A stretch of 64,000 bases of DNA from Parvibaculum sp. (GTDB taxonomy: Bacteria > Pseudomonadota > Alphaproteobacteria > Parvibaculales > Parvibaculaceae). Below, piece after piece: positions 17,604 to 26,109 of this stretch. Position numbers and translations under genes: made by a program. The DNA lies in NCBI GenBank assembly GCA_017642695.1, contig JAEPQD010000001.1, positions 1,621,701 through 1,685,700 on the forward strand, given 5' to 3'. Each line of letters begins with the position of its first letter. The stretch's first letter is position 1. The notes beneath the pieces were generated by a model that did no database searches, was not told the origin of the DNA, and saw only the letters and a program-made list of their open reading frames with translations.

Positions 17604-19061
17604 TCACCACCCATCCGGCGGCGTGAAGCCGCCGAGAATATCCTCGAACATCGCCGCGACCTCGATGGTCGTGTAGTCCTCGAGATGCGGGCCGATGATC
17701 TGGATGCCGACGGGCTTGCCGGCACTCGTAACGCCGACCGGCGCGACGGAGGCGGGGAGATAGGAGACGACGGCGGGGCCCGCCCAGATCAGCACATCCA
17801 TGTAAGGCCGCATGACGCCGTTCACTTCGAGAGCGCGCTTGTGCCAGTTGGTGTCGTGATTGTGCTCGAAGGCAGGGCGCATCAGCACCGGTGCGAGCAC
17901 GACGTCGTAGCTCTTGAAGAACTGGTGCCACTTCCAGCGGAACTGCGCCTGCTTCTCCTTCCAGATCGCGCGCTCGGTGAGCGAGAGCGTGCCGCCGATG
18001 GCCTGCAGCGCGGCATGGCTCTTGTCGTCCGCGGCGAAGCCCTTTTTCATCTCCGCCCAGTGGTCGCGGATGCTCTGCGGCATACCCGCGCCGATCTGCG
18101 AATGGAGAAGGATGAGATAGGTCTCGGTGATGTCGGCGAGCGTGAAATCCGGCCGCGCCTGCCAGTCGACATTCGCGCCCGACGCTTCGAGCGCCTTCGC
18201 GGCATTCGTCAGCAGCTCGGCGCTTTCCGCGTCGATGTCACAGAACTCGTCCTCGATCCAGACGGCGACGCGAAGCTCCTTGGGCTGCGTGGCGCGGGGA
18301 CGGGGAAGATCGAGTTTCCAGCCAGCCGCGTCCGACCAGTCGGGACCGGCGGTGAGGGAGAGGAGAAGGCGGAGATCTTCCGCGCTGCGGGCGAGGGGCC
18401 CCGAGACGGAAAGGTCGCCTTCCGAGAGCGCGCCGGGCGGGCCGGGAAGGTGGCCGCGCTTCGGCACGATGTCGAAGCTCGGCTTGTGGCCGAAGATGCC
18501 GCAGAGATGTGCGGGCGTGCGGATGGAGCCGCCGATATCGGAGCCGTAATCGGCGGCGGCGAAGCCGGCCGCGAGCGAGGCGGCGGAACCGCCCGACGAG
18601 CCGCCGGGGCCGCAGTCGAGCGCCCAGGGGTTGTTCGTCGTGCCGTAGATGTCGTTGTAGGACTGGAGGTCGCCCGAGAGATAGGGAACGTTGGTCTTGC
18701 CCATGACGATCGCGCCCGCGCGCTGGAGCCGCTCGACTGCGACGGCGCTCTTTGCGGGGACATGGTCCTTCCAGGCGGGATTGCCGCCGGTCGAGACGAT
18801 GCCCTCGACTTCATAGGCGTCCTTGATGGTGAAGGGGAGGCCGTGAAGCGGCCCGGCGATCTCGCCGCGCGCGAAGGCCGCGTCGGCTTCCTTCGCGAGC
18901 GCCATCGCGCGGTCGAAATCGCGGGCGATAACGGCATTGGTCTTGCCGTCGAATTTCTCGATGCGGGAGATGTAGTGGCCGGTGAGTTCCACGCTCGAAA
19001 GCTCGCGGCGGCGGATGATGCGGCCGAGATCGGACGCCGAGCGGAAATGCAGCTCTGTCAT
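17604..19061 (-). CDS. amidase signature family hydrolase
   Basis: 485 aa. The Ser-cisSer-Lys triad is complete: Lys80 in GLPFTIKDA, cis-Ser155 in CGPGGSSGGSAAS and nucleophile Ser179 in SDIGGSIRTPA. The remainder (FGHKPSFDIVPKRG, GPLARSAEDLRLLL) is typical. Members hydrolyse amides or transfer ammonia; it is a stand-alone amidase, not GatA, because no gatB or gatC gene is nearby and the C-terminal part differs. It is divergent from the acyl-CoA ligase, with about 190 nt between them. Substrate unknown. Confidence 0.88.
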   Translation of the reverse strand: MTELHFRSASDLGRIIRRRELSSVELTGHYISRIEKFDGKTNAVIARDFDRAMALAKEADAAFARGEIAGPLHGLPFTIKDAYEVEGIVSTGGNPAWKDHVPAKSAVAVERLQRAGAIVMGKTNVPYLSGDLQSYNDIYGTTNNPWALDCGPGGSSGGSAASLAAGFAAADYGSDIGGSIRTPAHLCGIFGHKPSFDIVPKRGHLPGPPGALSEGDLSVSGPLARSAEDLRLLLSLTAGPDWSDAAGWKLDLPRPRATQPKELRVAVWIEDEFCDIDAESAELLTNAAKALEASGANVDWQARPDFTLADITETYLILLHSQIGAGMPQSIRDHWAEMKKGFAADDKSHAALQAIGGTLSLTERAIWKEKQAQFRWKWHQFFKSYDVVLAPVLMRPAFEHNHDTNWHKRALEVNGVMRPYMDVLIWAGPAVVSYLPASVAPVGVTSAGKPVGIQIIGPHLEDYTTIEVAAMFEDILGGFTPPDGW

Positions 19062-19253
19062 GGGAAACTCCCCGGTTTGTTCTTATGGCGAAGGCTGGTT
19101 ACCGCCCATTAGAGGGGGCAGTGAGGCAGGTGGCAAGGATTCGGCCCCGCAAAGTTATGGGGAGCGTTGTCCGGTCCGGCCTTGGCGGCTAGACTGCCCG
19201 CCAAAGGGAAAAGGCCGGGAAGCCCCGGCGTCAAACACGAGGGAACGAGACCC

Positions 19254-20894
19254 ATGCAGGGATTGATGCAGGACTGGCCGCTGCGCGTGACGTCGATCAT
19301 CGACCATGCCGCGCGCTTTCACGGCGACCGGGAAGTCGTGACGCGGACGGTGGAGGGGCCGATCACGCGCACCACCTACAAGGACATTCATCTGAGGGCG
19401 CGCAAGACCGCGCAGGCGCTGACGAAGCTCGGCGTGAAGGAAGGCGACGTCGTTGCCACCATGGCCTGGAACACGGCGCGTCATCTCGAAGCCTGGTACG
19501 GCATCATGGGGATGGGTGCGGTCTGTCACACGCTGAACCCGCGCCTCTTCGCCGAGCAGCTCGTCTACATCGTCAATCACGCCGAGGACAAGGTCATCTT
19601 CCTCGACCTGACCTTCGTGCCGATCCTCGAGGGGATCGCCGACAAGCTGCCGAAGGTGAAGGCCTACGTCATCATGACCGACCTGACGCACATGCCCGAG
19701 ACGAAGCTGCCGAACGCGCTCTGCTTCGAGGAGATCGTGGAAGCCGAGGACGGCAACTTCAAATGGGCGGAAGTGGACGAGAACGCCGCCTGCGGCCTCT
19801 GCTACACCTCGGGCACGACGGGGAACCCCAAGGGCGTGCTCTATTCGCACCGCTCGAACGTGATTCATTCCATGGCAGCGAACATGGGCGATGCGCTCGG
19901 CATGAAATGCGCCGATGCGATCCTGCCCGTGGTGCCGATGTTCCATGCCAATGCCTGGGGTATCGCCTTCGCGGCCCCCGCCGTCGGCGCGAAGATCGTG
20001 ATGCCGGGCGCGCAGATGGACGGCGAGAGCATCTACGAGCTTCTCGACAAGGAGCAGGTAACGGTGACGGCGGCGGTGCCGACCGTCTGGCTGATGCTTC
20101 TGCAATATCTCGAAAAGACCGGCGCCAAACTGCCGAAGCTCGACCGCGTGGTGATCGGCGGCTCGGCCGCGCCGCGCTCGATGATCGAGGTCTTCGAGAA
20201 GAATTACGACGTGAAGGTGTTCCATGCCTGGGGCATGACGGAAATGTCGCCCATGGGCACGCTCGGCGCGCTGAAGGCGGGCATGGAAGACTGGCCGCTC
20301 GACAAGCAGATCGACGTCAAGGTGAAGCAGGGCCGCGCGATCTACACGGTCGAGATGAAGATCACCGACGACGACGGCAACGAGCTTCCGTCGGACGGCA
20401 AGGCCTTTGGCCACCTGATGGTGCGCGGACCGGCGATTGCCGGCGCCTACCTGAAGGGCGAGGGCGGCAACATCCTCGACAAGGACGGCTGGTTCGACAC
20501 CGGCGACGTCGCGACCATCGACCCCCAGGGTTACATGCAGATCACCGACCGCGCGAAGGACGTCATCAAGTCCGGCGGCGAATGGATTTCCTCGATCGAA
20601 ATCGAGAATCTCGCGGTTGGCCATCCGAAGGTCACGGAAGCCGCCGTCATCGGCATCGTGCATCCGAAATGGGACGAACGCCCGCTGCTGATCGTCGTGC
20701 CGAAGGAAGGCGAGAAGCCGACCAAGGAGGAAATCCTCGGCTACATGGAAGGCAAGATCGCCAAGTGGTGGATGCCGGACGATGTGGTTTTCGTGGAAGA
20801 AATCCCGCACACGGCAACCGGCAAGATCCAGAAGCTGGCGCTGCGCGACCAGTTCAAGGACTACAAGCTGCCGACCGCGAACGCCGCCGAGTAG
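19254..20894 (+). CDS. medium/long-chain fatty-acid--CoA ligase (AMP-binding, AlkK-like)
   Basis: 546 aa from ATG at 19254, preceded by AGGGA about 10 nt upstream; an earlier in-frame ATG at 19167 would add a non-conserved stretch. The adenylation motifs are visible: [18 protein letters not shown] (P-loop), [34 protein letters not shown] and the C-terminal lysine in [12 protein letters not shown]. The sequence style ([20 protein letters not shown]) matches the AlkK-type ligases that activate medium-chain acids from alkane oxidation or exogenous fatty acids. It is alone on its strand with the DUF1499 gene after it. Confidence 0.88.
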   Translation: MQGLMQDWPLRVTSIIDHAARFHGDREVVTRTVEGPITRTTYKDIHLRARKTAQALTKLGVKEGDVVATMAWNTARHLEAWYGIMGMGAVCHTLNPRLFAEQLVYIVNHAEDKVIFLDLTFVPILEGIADKLPKVKAYVIMTDLTHMPETKLPNALCFEEIVEAEDGNFKWAEVDENAACGLCYTSGTTGNPKGVLYSHRSNVIHSMAANMGDALGMKCADAILPVVPMFHANAWGIAFAAPAVGAKIVMPGAQMDGESIYELLDKEQVTVTAAVPTVWLMLLQYLEKTGAKLPKLDRVVIGGSAAPRSMIEVFEKNYDVKVFHAWGMTEMSPMGTLGALKAGMEDWPLDKQIDVKVKQGRAIYTVEMKITDDDGNELPSDGKAFGHLMVRGPAIAGAYLKGEGGNILDKDGWFDTGDVATIDPQGYMQITDRAKDVIKSGGEWISSIEIENLAVGHPKVTEAAVIGIVHPKWDERPLLIVVPKEGEKPTKEEILGYMEGKIAKWWMPDDVVFVEEIPHTATGKIQKLALRDQFKDYKLPTANAAE

Positions 20895-20963
20895 GAACGC
20901 GCGCCGGGCAGGGCAACGAACGGTGCCGCCGGAAACCCGGTGGACGAGAAACAGGGAACGGAT

Positions 20964-21713
20964 ATGAGCGAGCGTAAGTCGCGGCTTGCCGCGGGTGGAT
21001 TGTGGCTCGGCGTCGTGGGCCTTGCCGTGCTGGTGCTCGGCATTGCCGGGCAGCGCTTCGGCGTGGTGGATTTCCGCATCGCGCTGCTGGCGCTCGCGGC
21101 GGGCGCTGCGATCGGTGCGCTCGCTGCCCTGGTCTCGGCCGTGGGCCTGTTGCTGACGCTCTTCACGGCACGGCGCGGCGCGCGAACCGCGATTGCGGGG
21201 CTTGTCCTCGGTGTCCTCGTCGCCGCGCCGATCGCCCAGGCGATGATCGCGGGGTCGCAGGTGCCGCGCATCCACGACATATCGACGGATCTCGACAACC
21301 CGCCTTCCTTCGAGGCGGTTGTGGAGGTGCGCGGCGACAATGCGAACCCGCTCGACCGGGCAACGCCGGCCGATCTCGCCGAGCTGCAGCGGCAGGCCTA
21401 TCCCGATATCGCGACGCTCATGACCGGCAAGAACACGGACGAGGCGTTCGACGCGGCGCTTGAAACCGCCCGCGAGATGGAGTGGGAGATTGTCGCCTCC
21501 GATCCGCAGACGGGCCTCATCGAGGCGACGGCGACGACGGCGGTGATGAACTTCAAGGACGATGTCGCGATCCGAGTCACGGAAACCGATGCGGGCGCGG
21601 CCGTCGATGTCCGCTCGGTGTCGCGCGTCGGCCAGAGCGACCTCGGTGCGAATGCGAACCGCATCCGGAGCTACCTGCATGCGTTGCGGGTAAAGCTCGG
21701 CGGCGAGGGGTAG
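20964..21713 (+). CDS. DUF1499 family membrane protein
   Basis: 249 aa from ATG at 20964, preceded by AGGGA; a GTG 24 nt upstream is in frame but less likely. Three hydrophobic segments lie in the first 100 residues (LWLGVVGLAVLVLGIAG, ALLALAAGAAIGALAAL, GLVLGVLVAAPIAQAMI). They are followed by a periplasmic or cytosolic domain with YPDIATLMTG, ATTAVMNFKDDVAIRV and GQSDLGANANRI, which is the DUF1499 pattern. No biochemical function is known for the family. It follows the acyl-CoA ligase by 70 nt. Confidence 0.8.
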   Translation: MSERKSRLAAGGLWLGVVGLAVLVLGIAGQRFGVVDFRIALLALAAGAAIGALAALVSAVGLLLTLFTARRGARTAIAGLVLGVLVAAPIAQAMIAGSQVPRIHDISTDLDNPPSFEAVVEVRGDNANPLDRATPADLAELQRQAYPDIATLMTGKNTDEAFDAALETAREMEWEIVASDPQTGLIEATATTAVMNFKDDVAIRVTETDAGAAVDVRSVSRVGQSDLGANANRIRSYLHALRVKLGGEG

Positions 21714-21726
21714 CAGCTAAAACAGA

Positions 21727-21833
21727 TGTGTCATCCCGGCGAATGCCGGGATCCATCTGAGTTGCGTCATTGCATTCTCCTGCAATGGAAATCGGCGAGA
21801 GGCCCATGGCCCCGGCTTCCGCCGGGGTGACAC
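21727..21833. repeat. palindromic intergenic repeat, copy 2
   Basis: The left arm contains TCATCCCGGCGAATGCCGGG and the right arm GGCCCCGGCTTCCGCCGGGG followed by TGACAC. These match the arms of the element at 13317-13404 with few changes, while the centre (about 45 nt) is different. It sits between the ends of two convergent genes. Confidence 0.8.
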
Positions 21834-21845
21834 GATGTTTTTGAT

Positions 21846-22754
21846 TCAGGCCAGCCAGTAATCGTTGCCGAGCGAGGGCCTGCCCTTCGTCGCGACGGCG
21901 CCGGTGGCGACGAGATGCTCCATATGCGCGAGGACCGAACGCGCAGCGGCGGGATAGAGCCGCTTGTCGACGGCGGCATACATCACCGGCACCATGTCCT
22001 GGATGCGTGTGTTGCCGGCCTTCAACTGCTCGATGATTTGCCGTTCGCGGTCTTCGCGGTGTTCGATGAATGAACGCACGAAGGGCTTCGGATCGGTGAT
22101 CGCGGGGCCGTGCGTCGGCCAGTAGATCTCGTCGTCGCGTGTCAGAAGCAGATGAAGCGAGGCCATGTACTGCTCCATGTTGCCGTCGGGCGGACTCACG
22201 ATGCTTGTCGACCAGCCCATGACGTGATCGCCAGTGAAGAGCGCCTTTTCCTCGCGGAGCGCGAAACACATGTGGTTTGAGGTGTGACCGGGCGTGTAGA
22301 CGCATTCGACGGTCCAGCCCTCGCCCTCGATGACATCGCCGTGCCGCACTTCGACGTCCGGCACGAACTCCGTGTCGCCGTCTTCCTCGACCTTTACGTC
22401 GTCGCTGCCCTGCTTCTGGCCCGAGCCATGCGGCCCATAGCCATAGGTCTGTGCGCCGGTGAGCGCTTTCAGCGGCTTGGCGGCGGGCGAGTGGTCGCTA
22501 TGCGTGTGGGTGATGAGGATGTGGCTCACCGTCTCACCTTCGAGTGCGCGCAGGAGCGCATCGACATGCTCGGGAAGCATCGGACCCGGATCGATCACCG
22601 CGACCTCGCCATGCCCGATGATGTAGGTGCCGGTGCCTTTGTACGTAAAGGCGGACGGATTGTTCGCGACGACGCGGCGGATCAGCGGCGAAACCTCGTC
22701 GCAATCGCCATACTCGAACTCGATCTCGCGCACATATGGAATCTGAACCGCCAT
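21846..22754 (-). CDS. MBL-fold metallo-hydrolase (LACTB2-like)
   Basis: 302 aa. The zinc-binding motif THTHSDH gives His83, His85, Asp87 and His88; other ligands are likely in TPGHTSNHMCF and FTGDHVMGW. The C-terminal half contains the WPTHGPAI strand and a winged-helix-like tail (RIQDMVPVMYAAVDKRLYPAA), the layout of LACTB2-type enzymes, which include endoribonucleases and acyl or lactone hydrolases. It precedes the marR gene's stop by 60 nt on the same strand but reads downstream of it. Exact substrate unknown. Confidence 0.85.
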   Translation of the reverse strand: MAVQIPYVREIEFEYGDCDEVSPLIRRVVANNPSAFTYKGTGTYIIGHGEVAVIDPGPMLPEHVDALLRALEGETVSHILITHTHSDHSPAAKPLKALTGAQTYGYGPHGSGQKQGSDDVKVEEDGDTEFVPDVEVRHGDVIEGEGWTVECVYTPGHTSNHMCFALREEKALFTGDHVMGWSTSIVSPPDGNMEQYMASLHLLLTRDDEIYWPTHGPAITDPKPFVRSFIEHREDRERQIIEQLKAGNTRIQDMVPVMYAAVDKRLYPAAARSVLAHMEHLVATGAVATKGRPSLGNDYWLA

Positions 22755-22814
22755 GGGGCCTCCCGTTTGGCCGCAGATTGGACCGTTCGGGCGGGGACCG
22801 CAACGGGCCCCTTG

Positions 22815-23294
22815 TCAGCTTGCCTTGCGGAGGGCGCCGTTCCGGTTGCGGGTATCGCCCTGCGCGAGGCGGGCGAGGTTGCCGCGCATGCGAACCAGCA
22901 TGTCGATGAAGGTGGTCCGCTCTTCCTCGCTGAAGCCGGCATAGGCTTCATCGAGGATTTCATCGCCCGCTTCCCACATCTGATCGAGAAGCGGCTGCGC
23001 GTTGCCGGTCAGGAAGAGCTGCTGCGCGCGGCGGTCGTTGGGATCGGGCCGGCGCTCCACGAGACCGAGCGCCACGAGCTTGTCGATCAGACGCGCGACC
23101 GTGATGGGCTGAACTTCGAGCAGGTCCGCGAGACCGACCTGATTGAGGCCCTGGTGCCGCGAGAGGTGGGCAAGTGCGCCCCACTGGGCCTGGGTAAGGC
23201 CGCTGACGCGCTCGTTGAAGGCAACCTTCATGAAGCGGGAATTGTCTCGCAGCAGAAAGCCGGTACTGCGCTCCGGGTTCTGATTTGTCGACAT
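22815..23294 (-). CDS. MarR family transcriptional regulator
   Basis: 159 aa from ATG at 23294; an ATG at 23375 would place the promoter inside the gene. The winged helix-turn-helix core is SGLTQAQWGALAHLSRHQGL, LADLLEVQPITVARLIDKL and VERRPDPNDRRAQQLFLT, the last being the wing. Long helices at both ends form the dimer. MarR proteins usually bind a palindrome over their own promoter and are released by phenolic or acyl-CoA ligands; such a palindrome is present at 23331-23349. The downstream MBL hydrolase could be co-transcribed. Confidence 0.92.
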   Translation of the reverse strand: MSTNQNPERSTGFLLRDNSRFMKVAFNERVSGLTQAQWGALAHLSRHQGLNQVGLADLLEVQPITVARLIDKLVALGLVERRPDPNDRRAQQLFLTGNAQPLLDQMWEAGDEILDEAYAGFSEEERTTFIDMLVRMRGNLARLAQGDTRNRNGALRKAS

Positions 23295-23330
23295 CTGACG
23301 CACGTCTTCGGGTTTAGCGTGGTACACACC

Positions 23331-23375
23331 TAATAAGGCAGGCTTATTATATGGGTAGGAGTTTACGTTGCGCAA
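23331..23375 (-). promoter_or_regulatory. marR promoter with overlapping operator palindrome
   Basis: On the minus strand, TTGCGC (23375-23370) and TATAAT (23351-23346) are separated by 18 nt. A perfect 7-bp inverted repeat, TAATAAG-N5-CTTATTA (23331-23349), overlaps the -10 box. This is the expected layout of a self-repressing MarR promoter. The start codon is about 37 nt downstream of the palindrome. Confidence 0.7.
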
Positions 23376-23416
23376 GACGGGGCTTCAGCGGGCGTGGACA
23401 GGATTAATCGACATAG

Positions 23417-23446
23417 GAAAGGGCGCAGCGGAGACCGCTGCGCCCT
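23417..23446 (-). terminator. intrinsic terminator after the small membrane-protein gene
   Basis: AGGGCGCAGCGG-AGA-CCGCTGCGCCCT forms a perfect 12-bp stem. On the minus strand it is followed by TTTCC. It lies 37 nt after the stop of the gene at 23483-23704. Confidence 0.8.
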
Positions 23447-23482
23447 GGAATGCTGCCGGAGAGGCCTCCCGCGGCCCGAGGA

Positions 23483-23704
23483 TCAGAAAGCCGTCGCGAC
23501 GTAGGCGACGTAGCTCACCGCATAGAGCGACATGATCGTGTAGCCGGCGGCGGCGAAGGCGTCGCCGAGGCGGAACTCATGGCGGGTTTTGGCGATCTGG
23601 GCCGTGCCCGCGGACCACAGGCGCCCGGCCTGGGCCGAAAGATCGGCACCAAGAGACCTCGTATGCGCCGCGACGTGGGAGGCGATGTGTTGAGCGGAAG
23701 TCAT
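23483..23704 (-). CDS. small conserved-looking hypothetical protein with C-terminal membrane segment
   Basis: 73 aa from ATG at 23704, which has AGAGG 8 nt upstream. The first 50 residues are a polar, Ala/His-rich amphipathic stretch (SAQHIASHVAAHTRSLGADL); residues about 50-73 are hydrophobic and aromatic (AAAGYTIMSLYAVSYVAYVA), suggesting a tail-anchored membrane protein. It is a single-gene transcript: a promoter with an operator-like palindrome lies 100-140 nt upstream and a strong terminator follows. I do not recognise the family. The long, structured leader suggests regulation. Confidence 0.65.
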   Translation of the reverse strand: MTSAQHIASHVAAHTRSLGADLSAQAGRLWSAGTAQIAKTRHEFRLGDAFAAAGYTIMSLYAVSYVAYVATAF

Positions 23705-23805
23705 GGGGCTACCTCTGATACTGCGAGTGTCACAAAGTTCGGCCCGGTCGTTTCCGCCCCCGTTTTGGGGGATGCCGCCTTGAGGCGGTTCGTCTTGTTG
23801 ATCTG

Positions 23806-23843
23806 AAGATATGTTGCATTGCACAAACTGACAAGATGTCAGT
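23806..23843 (-). promoter_or_regulatory. promoter with operator-like palindrome for the 73-residue protein gene
   Basis: On the minus strand TTGTCA (23834-23829) and TATCTT (23811-23806) are 17 nt apart. A perfect inverted repeat ACTGAC-N5-GTCAGT (23827-23843) covers the -35 box. The predicted leader of about 95 nt contains two small hairpins (CCGCC/GGCGG at 23775-23788 and CCCCC/GGGGG at 23757-23771). Confidence 0.55.
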
Positions 23844-23895
23844 CAGTAAATTTTTTGCGATGCAGCGTGGCGGGTTGACGCAGTGCGCCCATTAA

Positions 23896-23919
23896 AAAGG
23901 GGCAGAAACCTGCCCCTTT
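23896..23919 (-). terminator. intrinsic terminator of the acyl-CoA synthetase gene
   Basis: AAAGGGGCAG-AAAC-CTGCCCCTTT, a perfect 10-bp stem; on the minus strand it continues into TTTTTAAT. It lies 28 nt after the stop at 23947. Confidence 0.85.
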
Positions 23920-23946
23920 CCACGGATCGGCGCGCCGGCGGGTCCG

Positions 23947-25497
23947 TCAGATCTGTCTGCCGGCCTGTTCCCAATAGGGTTCGCGGAGCTTCCGTTTGAA
24001 TATCTTTCCGGAATCTTCCCGCGGCAGATCGGTACGGAATTCGACGACCCTCGGCACCTTGTAGCCGGCGACCCGCTCGCGCAGGAAGCTCTTCACATCG
24101 CTTTCGCCGATATCGGCGCCGGGCTGCCGCTGGACGACCGCGCAGAGGGATTCGCCGAACTCCTCGTCAGGGATGCCGAAAACGGCGCAATCGCCGACGC
24201 CCGGCATCTTGTGAAGCTCGGCCTCGATCTCGGCCGGGTAGATGTTGACGCCGCCGGAGATCACCATGTCCTTGGCGCGGTCGCAGAGATAGAGAAAGCC
24301 GTCATCGTCGAGATAGCCGATGTCGCCGAGCGCGATGAGGCCTGCCTTTTCCGCGCGGCGGCGCTTCTCGTCGTCGCCGTGATAGGTGAAGTCGGGAATG
24401 GTCGGGATGCGGCAGACGATTTCGCCGGTGGCGCCATGCGCGAGCTCCTTGCCGTCATCGTCGAGCACCAGAACCTTCGCCCCCTCGATCGCCTTTCCGA
24501 CGGTGCCGGGATGCGCGAGATATTCCTCCGAGGTGCAGAAGACGACAGCGCCCGTTTCCGTGCCGCCGTAATATTCGAAGATGACGGGTCCCCACCACTC
24601 GATCATGGCCTGCTTGACGTGGACCGGGCAGGGCGCCGCCGCATGCACGACAAAGCGGAGCGAGGAGAGGTCGTATTTCTTCTTCACCGCGTCCGGCAAT
24701 TTCAGCAGGCGCACGAACATGGTCGGCACCATGTGGAGATGCGTGACCTTGTGGCGTTCGATCATCTGAAGCAGCTCTTCCGGATCGAAGCGCGGCTGCA
24801 GGATGACGTTCGCGCCGACGCGGAAGGCATAGAGCCCGTAGGCATTGGGCGCGGAGTGGTACATCGGGCCGGTGACGACGGTGACCATCTCCTGCGGCTC
24901 GCCATATGCCGGGTTGAAGCCCATCACCTTGCCGATGATCTGTGCCCAGACGACCGCCTGATCGGGCGTCGGCGCGGCGCGGCGCACACCCTTCGGATGG
25001 CCCGTGGTGCCCGAGGTGTAGATCATGGAGCCCGGCGGTTCGGCAGGTCCCGCCTCGATGGGCGGAAACTGCGAAAGCCATTCCGACCAGTTCGTCGCGC
25101 CGGAGGGAAGTTTCGCATCCGCTGCCGCGAGCCCGTAGGCGGAGACGATTTCGGGTGGCGTCTCGACGACGAAGACCGGCACGTCCCTGGGGATCGCCTT
25201 CTCGATACCGCGCAGGAGGTCGGCATGGATGACGATCGCCTTGGCGCCGGAGTTCTCGAAAATGTAGCGCGCTTCCTCGGTCGAGTTATGCCAGTTGACC
25301 GGCGTCGAATAGGCGCCGACGAGGCCGGCGGCAACGGAGGCCTCAAAGAAGGCGAAGTCGTTCCGGAGATAGACGGCGACCACGTCGCCCGCCCCGATGC
25401 CGAGCGAGGCAAACCCGCTTGCGGCCCGCGCGGCCCGGACGGCGAGTGCCGATATGTCTTCCTCTCGCGCGCCCGACCTGATCTTCGCTTCCGTCAT
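23947..25497 (-). CDS. AMP-binding acyl-CoA synthetase
   Basis: 516 aa from ATG at 25497 with GGAGGAG just upstream. Adenylation motifs: YTSGTTGHPKGVRR, TGPMYHSAPNAYG, YYGGTETGAVVF, LGDIGYLDDDG, DMVISGGVNIYPAEIE and the catalytic lysine in REDSGKIFKRKL. The family forms acyl-AMP then acyl-CoA from a carboxylic acid. It resembles the FadD3/FadD13-like and bile-acid or steroid-side-chain ligases (PMYHSAPNAY type) more than AlkK. This is a resemblance from memory; the substrate is open. It is the only gene of its transcript, with a terminator after it. Confidence 0.87.
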   Translation of the reverse strand: MTEAKIRSGAREEDISALAVRAARAASGFASLGIGAGDVVAVYLRNDFAFFEASVAAGLVGAYSTPVNWHNSTEEARYIFENSGAKAIVIHADLLRGIEKAIPRDVPVFVVETPPEIVSAYGLAAADAKLPSGATNWSEWLSQFPPIEAGPAEPPGSMIYTSGTTGHPKGVRRAAPTPDQAVVWAQIIGKVMGFNPAYGEPQEMVTVVTGPMYHSAPNAYGLYAFRVGANVILQPRFDPEELLQMIERHKVTHLHMVPTMFVRLLKLPDAVKKKYDLSSLRFVVHAAAPCPVHVKQAMIEWWGPVIFEYYGGTETGAVVFCTSEEYLAHPGTVGKAIEGAKVLVLDDDGKELAHGATGEIVCRIPTIPDFTYHGDDEKRRRAEKAGLIALGDIGYLDDDGFLYLCDRAKDMVISGGVNIYPAEIEAELHKMPGVGDCAVFGIPDEEFGESLCAVVQRQPGADIGESDVKSFLRERVAGYKVPRVVEFRTDLPREDSGKIFKRKLREPYWEQAGRQI

Positions 25498-25802
25498 CGT
25501 CTCCTCCCCAGGTGACTTGGATATCGCCGCGATAGTAACAGGTGGCGCGATGCCGAAAACGGGTTTCGGGGAGACGGGCCACGCATTCCGGCGGTTTCCG
25601 TCGCGTCCGCGCGGAAAGGGAGGAAAAAGGCAGGGCAAAATTCTTCTGATACTGCCGAGGGAACCGGGAGGGAACCCGCGCGTTCCTTGTCCGACCCGGC
25701 ACGGCGGCGCATGGCATCAGGCGATGAGCGGTCCACCGGCATGGTTTTCCGACCGGCATCGCCGATGCCGGCGCCCCTGTCACCACAGACGGAGACACTC
25801 AA
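25498..25802. other. intergenic region with a 19-nt palindrome
   Basis: No convincing gene. The notable element is CCGGCATCGCCGATGCCGG (25753-25771), a perfect palindrome around one central base, about 31 nt before the start of the small lipoprotein gene, where it could be an operator or a leader hairpin. The rest is GC-rich sequence with no clear promoter. Confidence 0.45.
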
Positions 25803-25997
25803 ATGTTGCGCAAGACACTCTACGGTATCCTCGTTGTTCTGCCGCTGGCTGGCGGCCTCGCCGCCTGCGACGACCAGGGCCCGATGGAAGAGGCCGGCGA
25901 GGAAATCGATGAAGCCGTGGATTCGTCCTCGAACATGTTCGAGGACGGCCCTGCGGAAGAGATGGGTGAGGACATCGACGAGGCGACCGGTAACTAA
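25803..25997 (+). CDS. small acidic lipoprotein, function unknown
   Basis: 64 aa. The first 21 residues are a lipoprotein signal ending in GGLAAC, with Cys22 lipidated and Asp at +2. The mature part is 42 residues and very acidic, and it contains an internal duplication (EEAGEEIDEAVD and AEEMGEDIDEATG). An ATG start and a strong terminator 68 nt after the stop support a real single-gene transcript. The size and form recall entericidin-like or periplasmic acidic lipoproteins, but no family is recognised. Confidence 0.7.
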   Translation: MLRKTLYGILVVLPLAGGLAACDDQGPMEEAGEEIDEAVDSSSNMFEDGPAEEMGEDIDEATGN

Positions 25998-26064
25998 GCC
26001 TCTCGTCCCGCTCCGCCCGCGACATCCCTCGATGGCTTGTTGCGTAAGTAAGAGTATGAGTAAG

Positions 26065-26100
26065 GAGCCCGCCTCTCATCCCCCCGAGGCGGGCTCTTCT
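26065..26100. terminator. bidirectional intrinsic terminator
   Basis: GAGCCCGCCTC and GAGGCGGGCTC form a perfect 11-bp stem around a 10-nt loop, followed by TTCT. It lies between the convergent lipoprotein and PLP-lyase genes. Confidence 0.8.
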
Positions 26101-26109
26101 CGTCTGCGT

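Noticed and set aside
19155-21680. 841-codon open frame on the minus strand
   Set aside because: Covers the acyl-CoA ligase and DUF1499 genes in antisense; low-complexity His/Arg/Asp composition.
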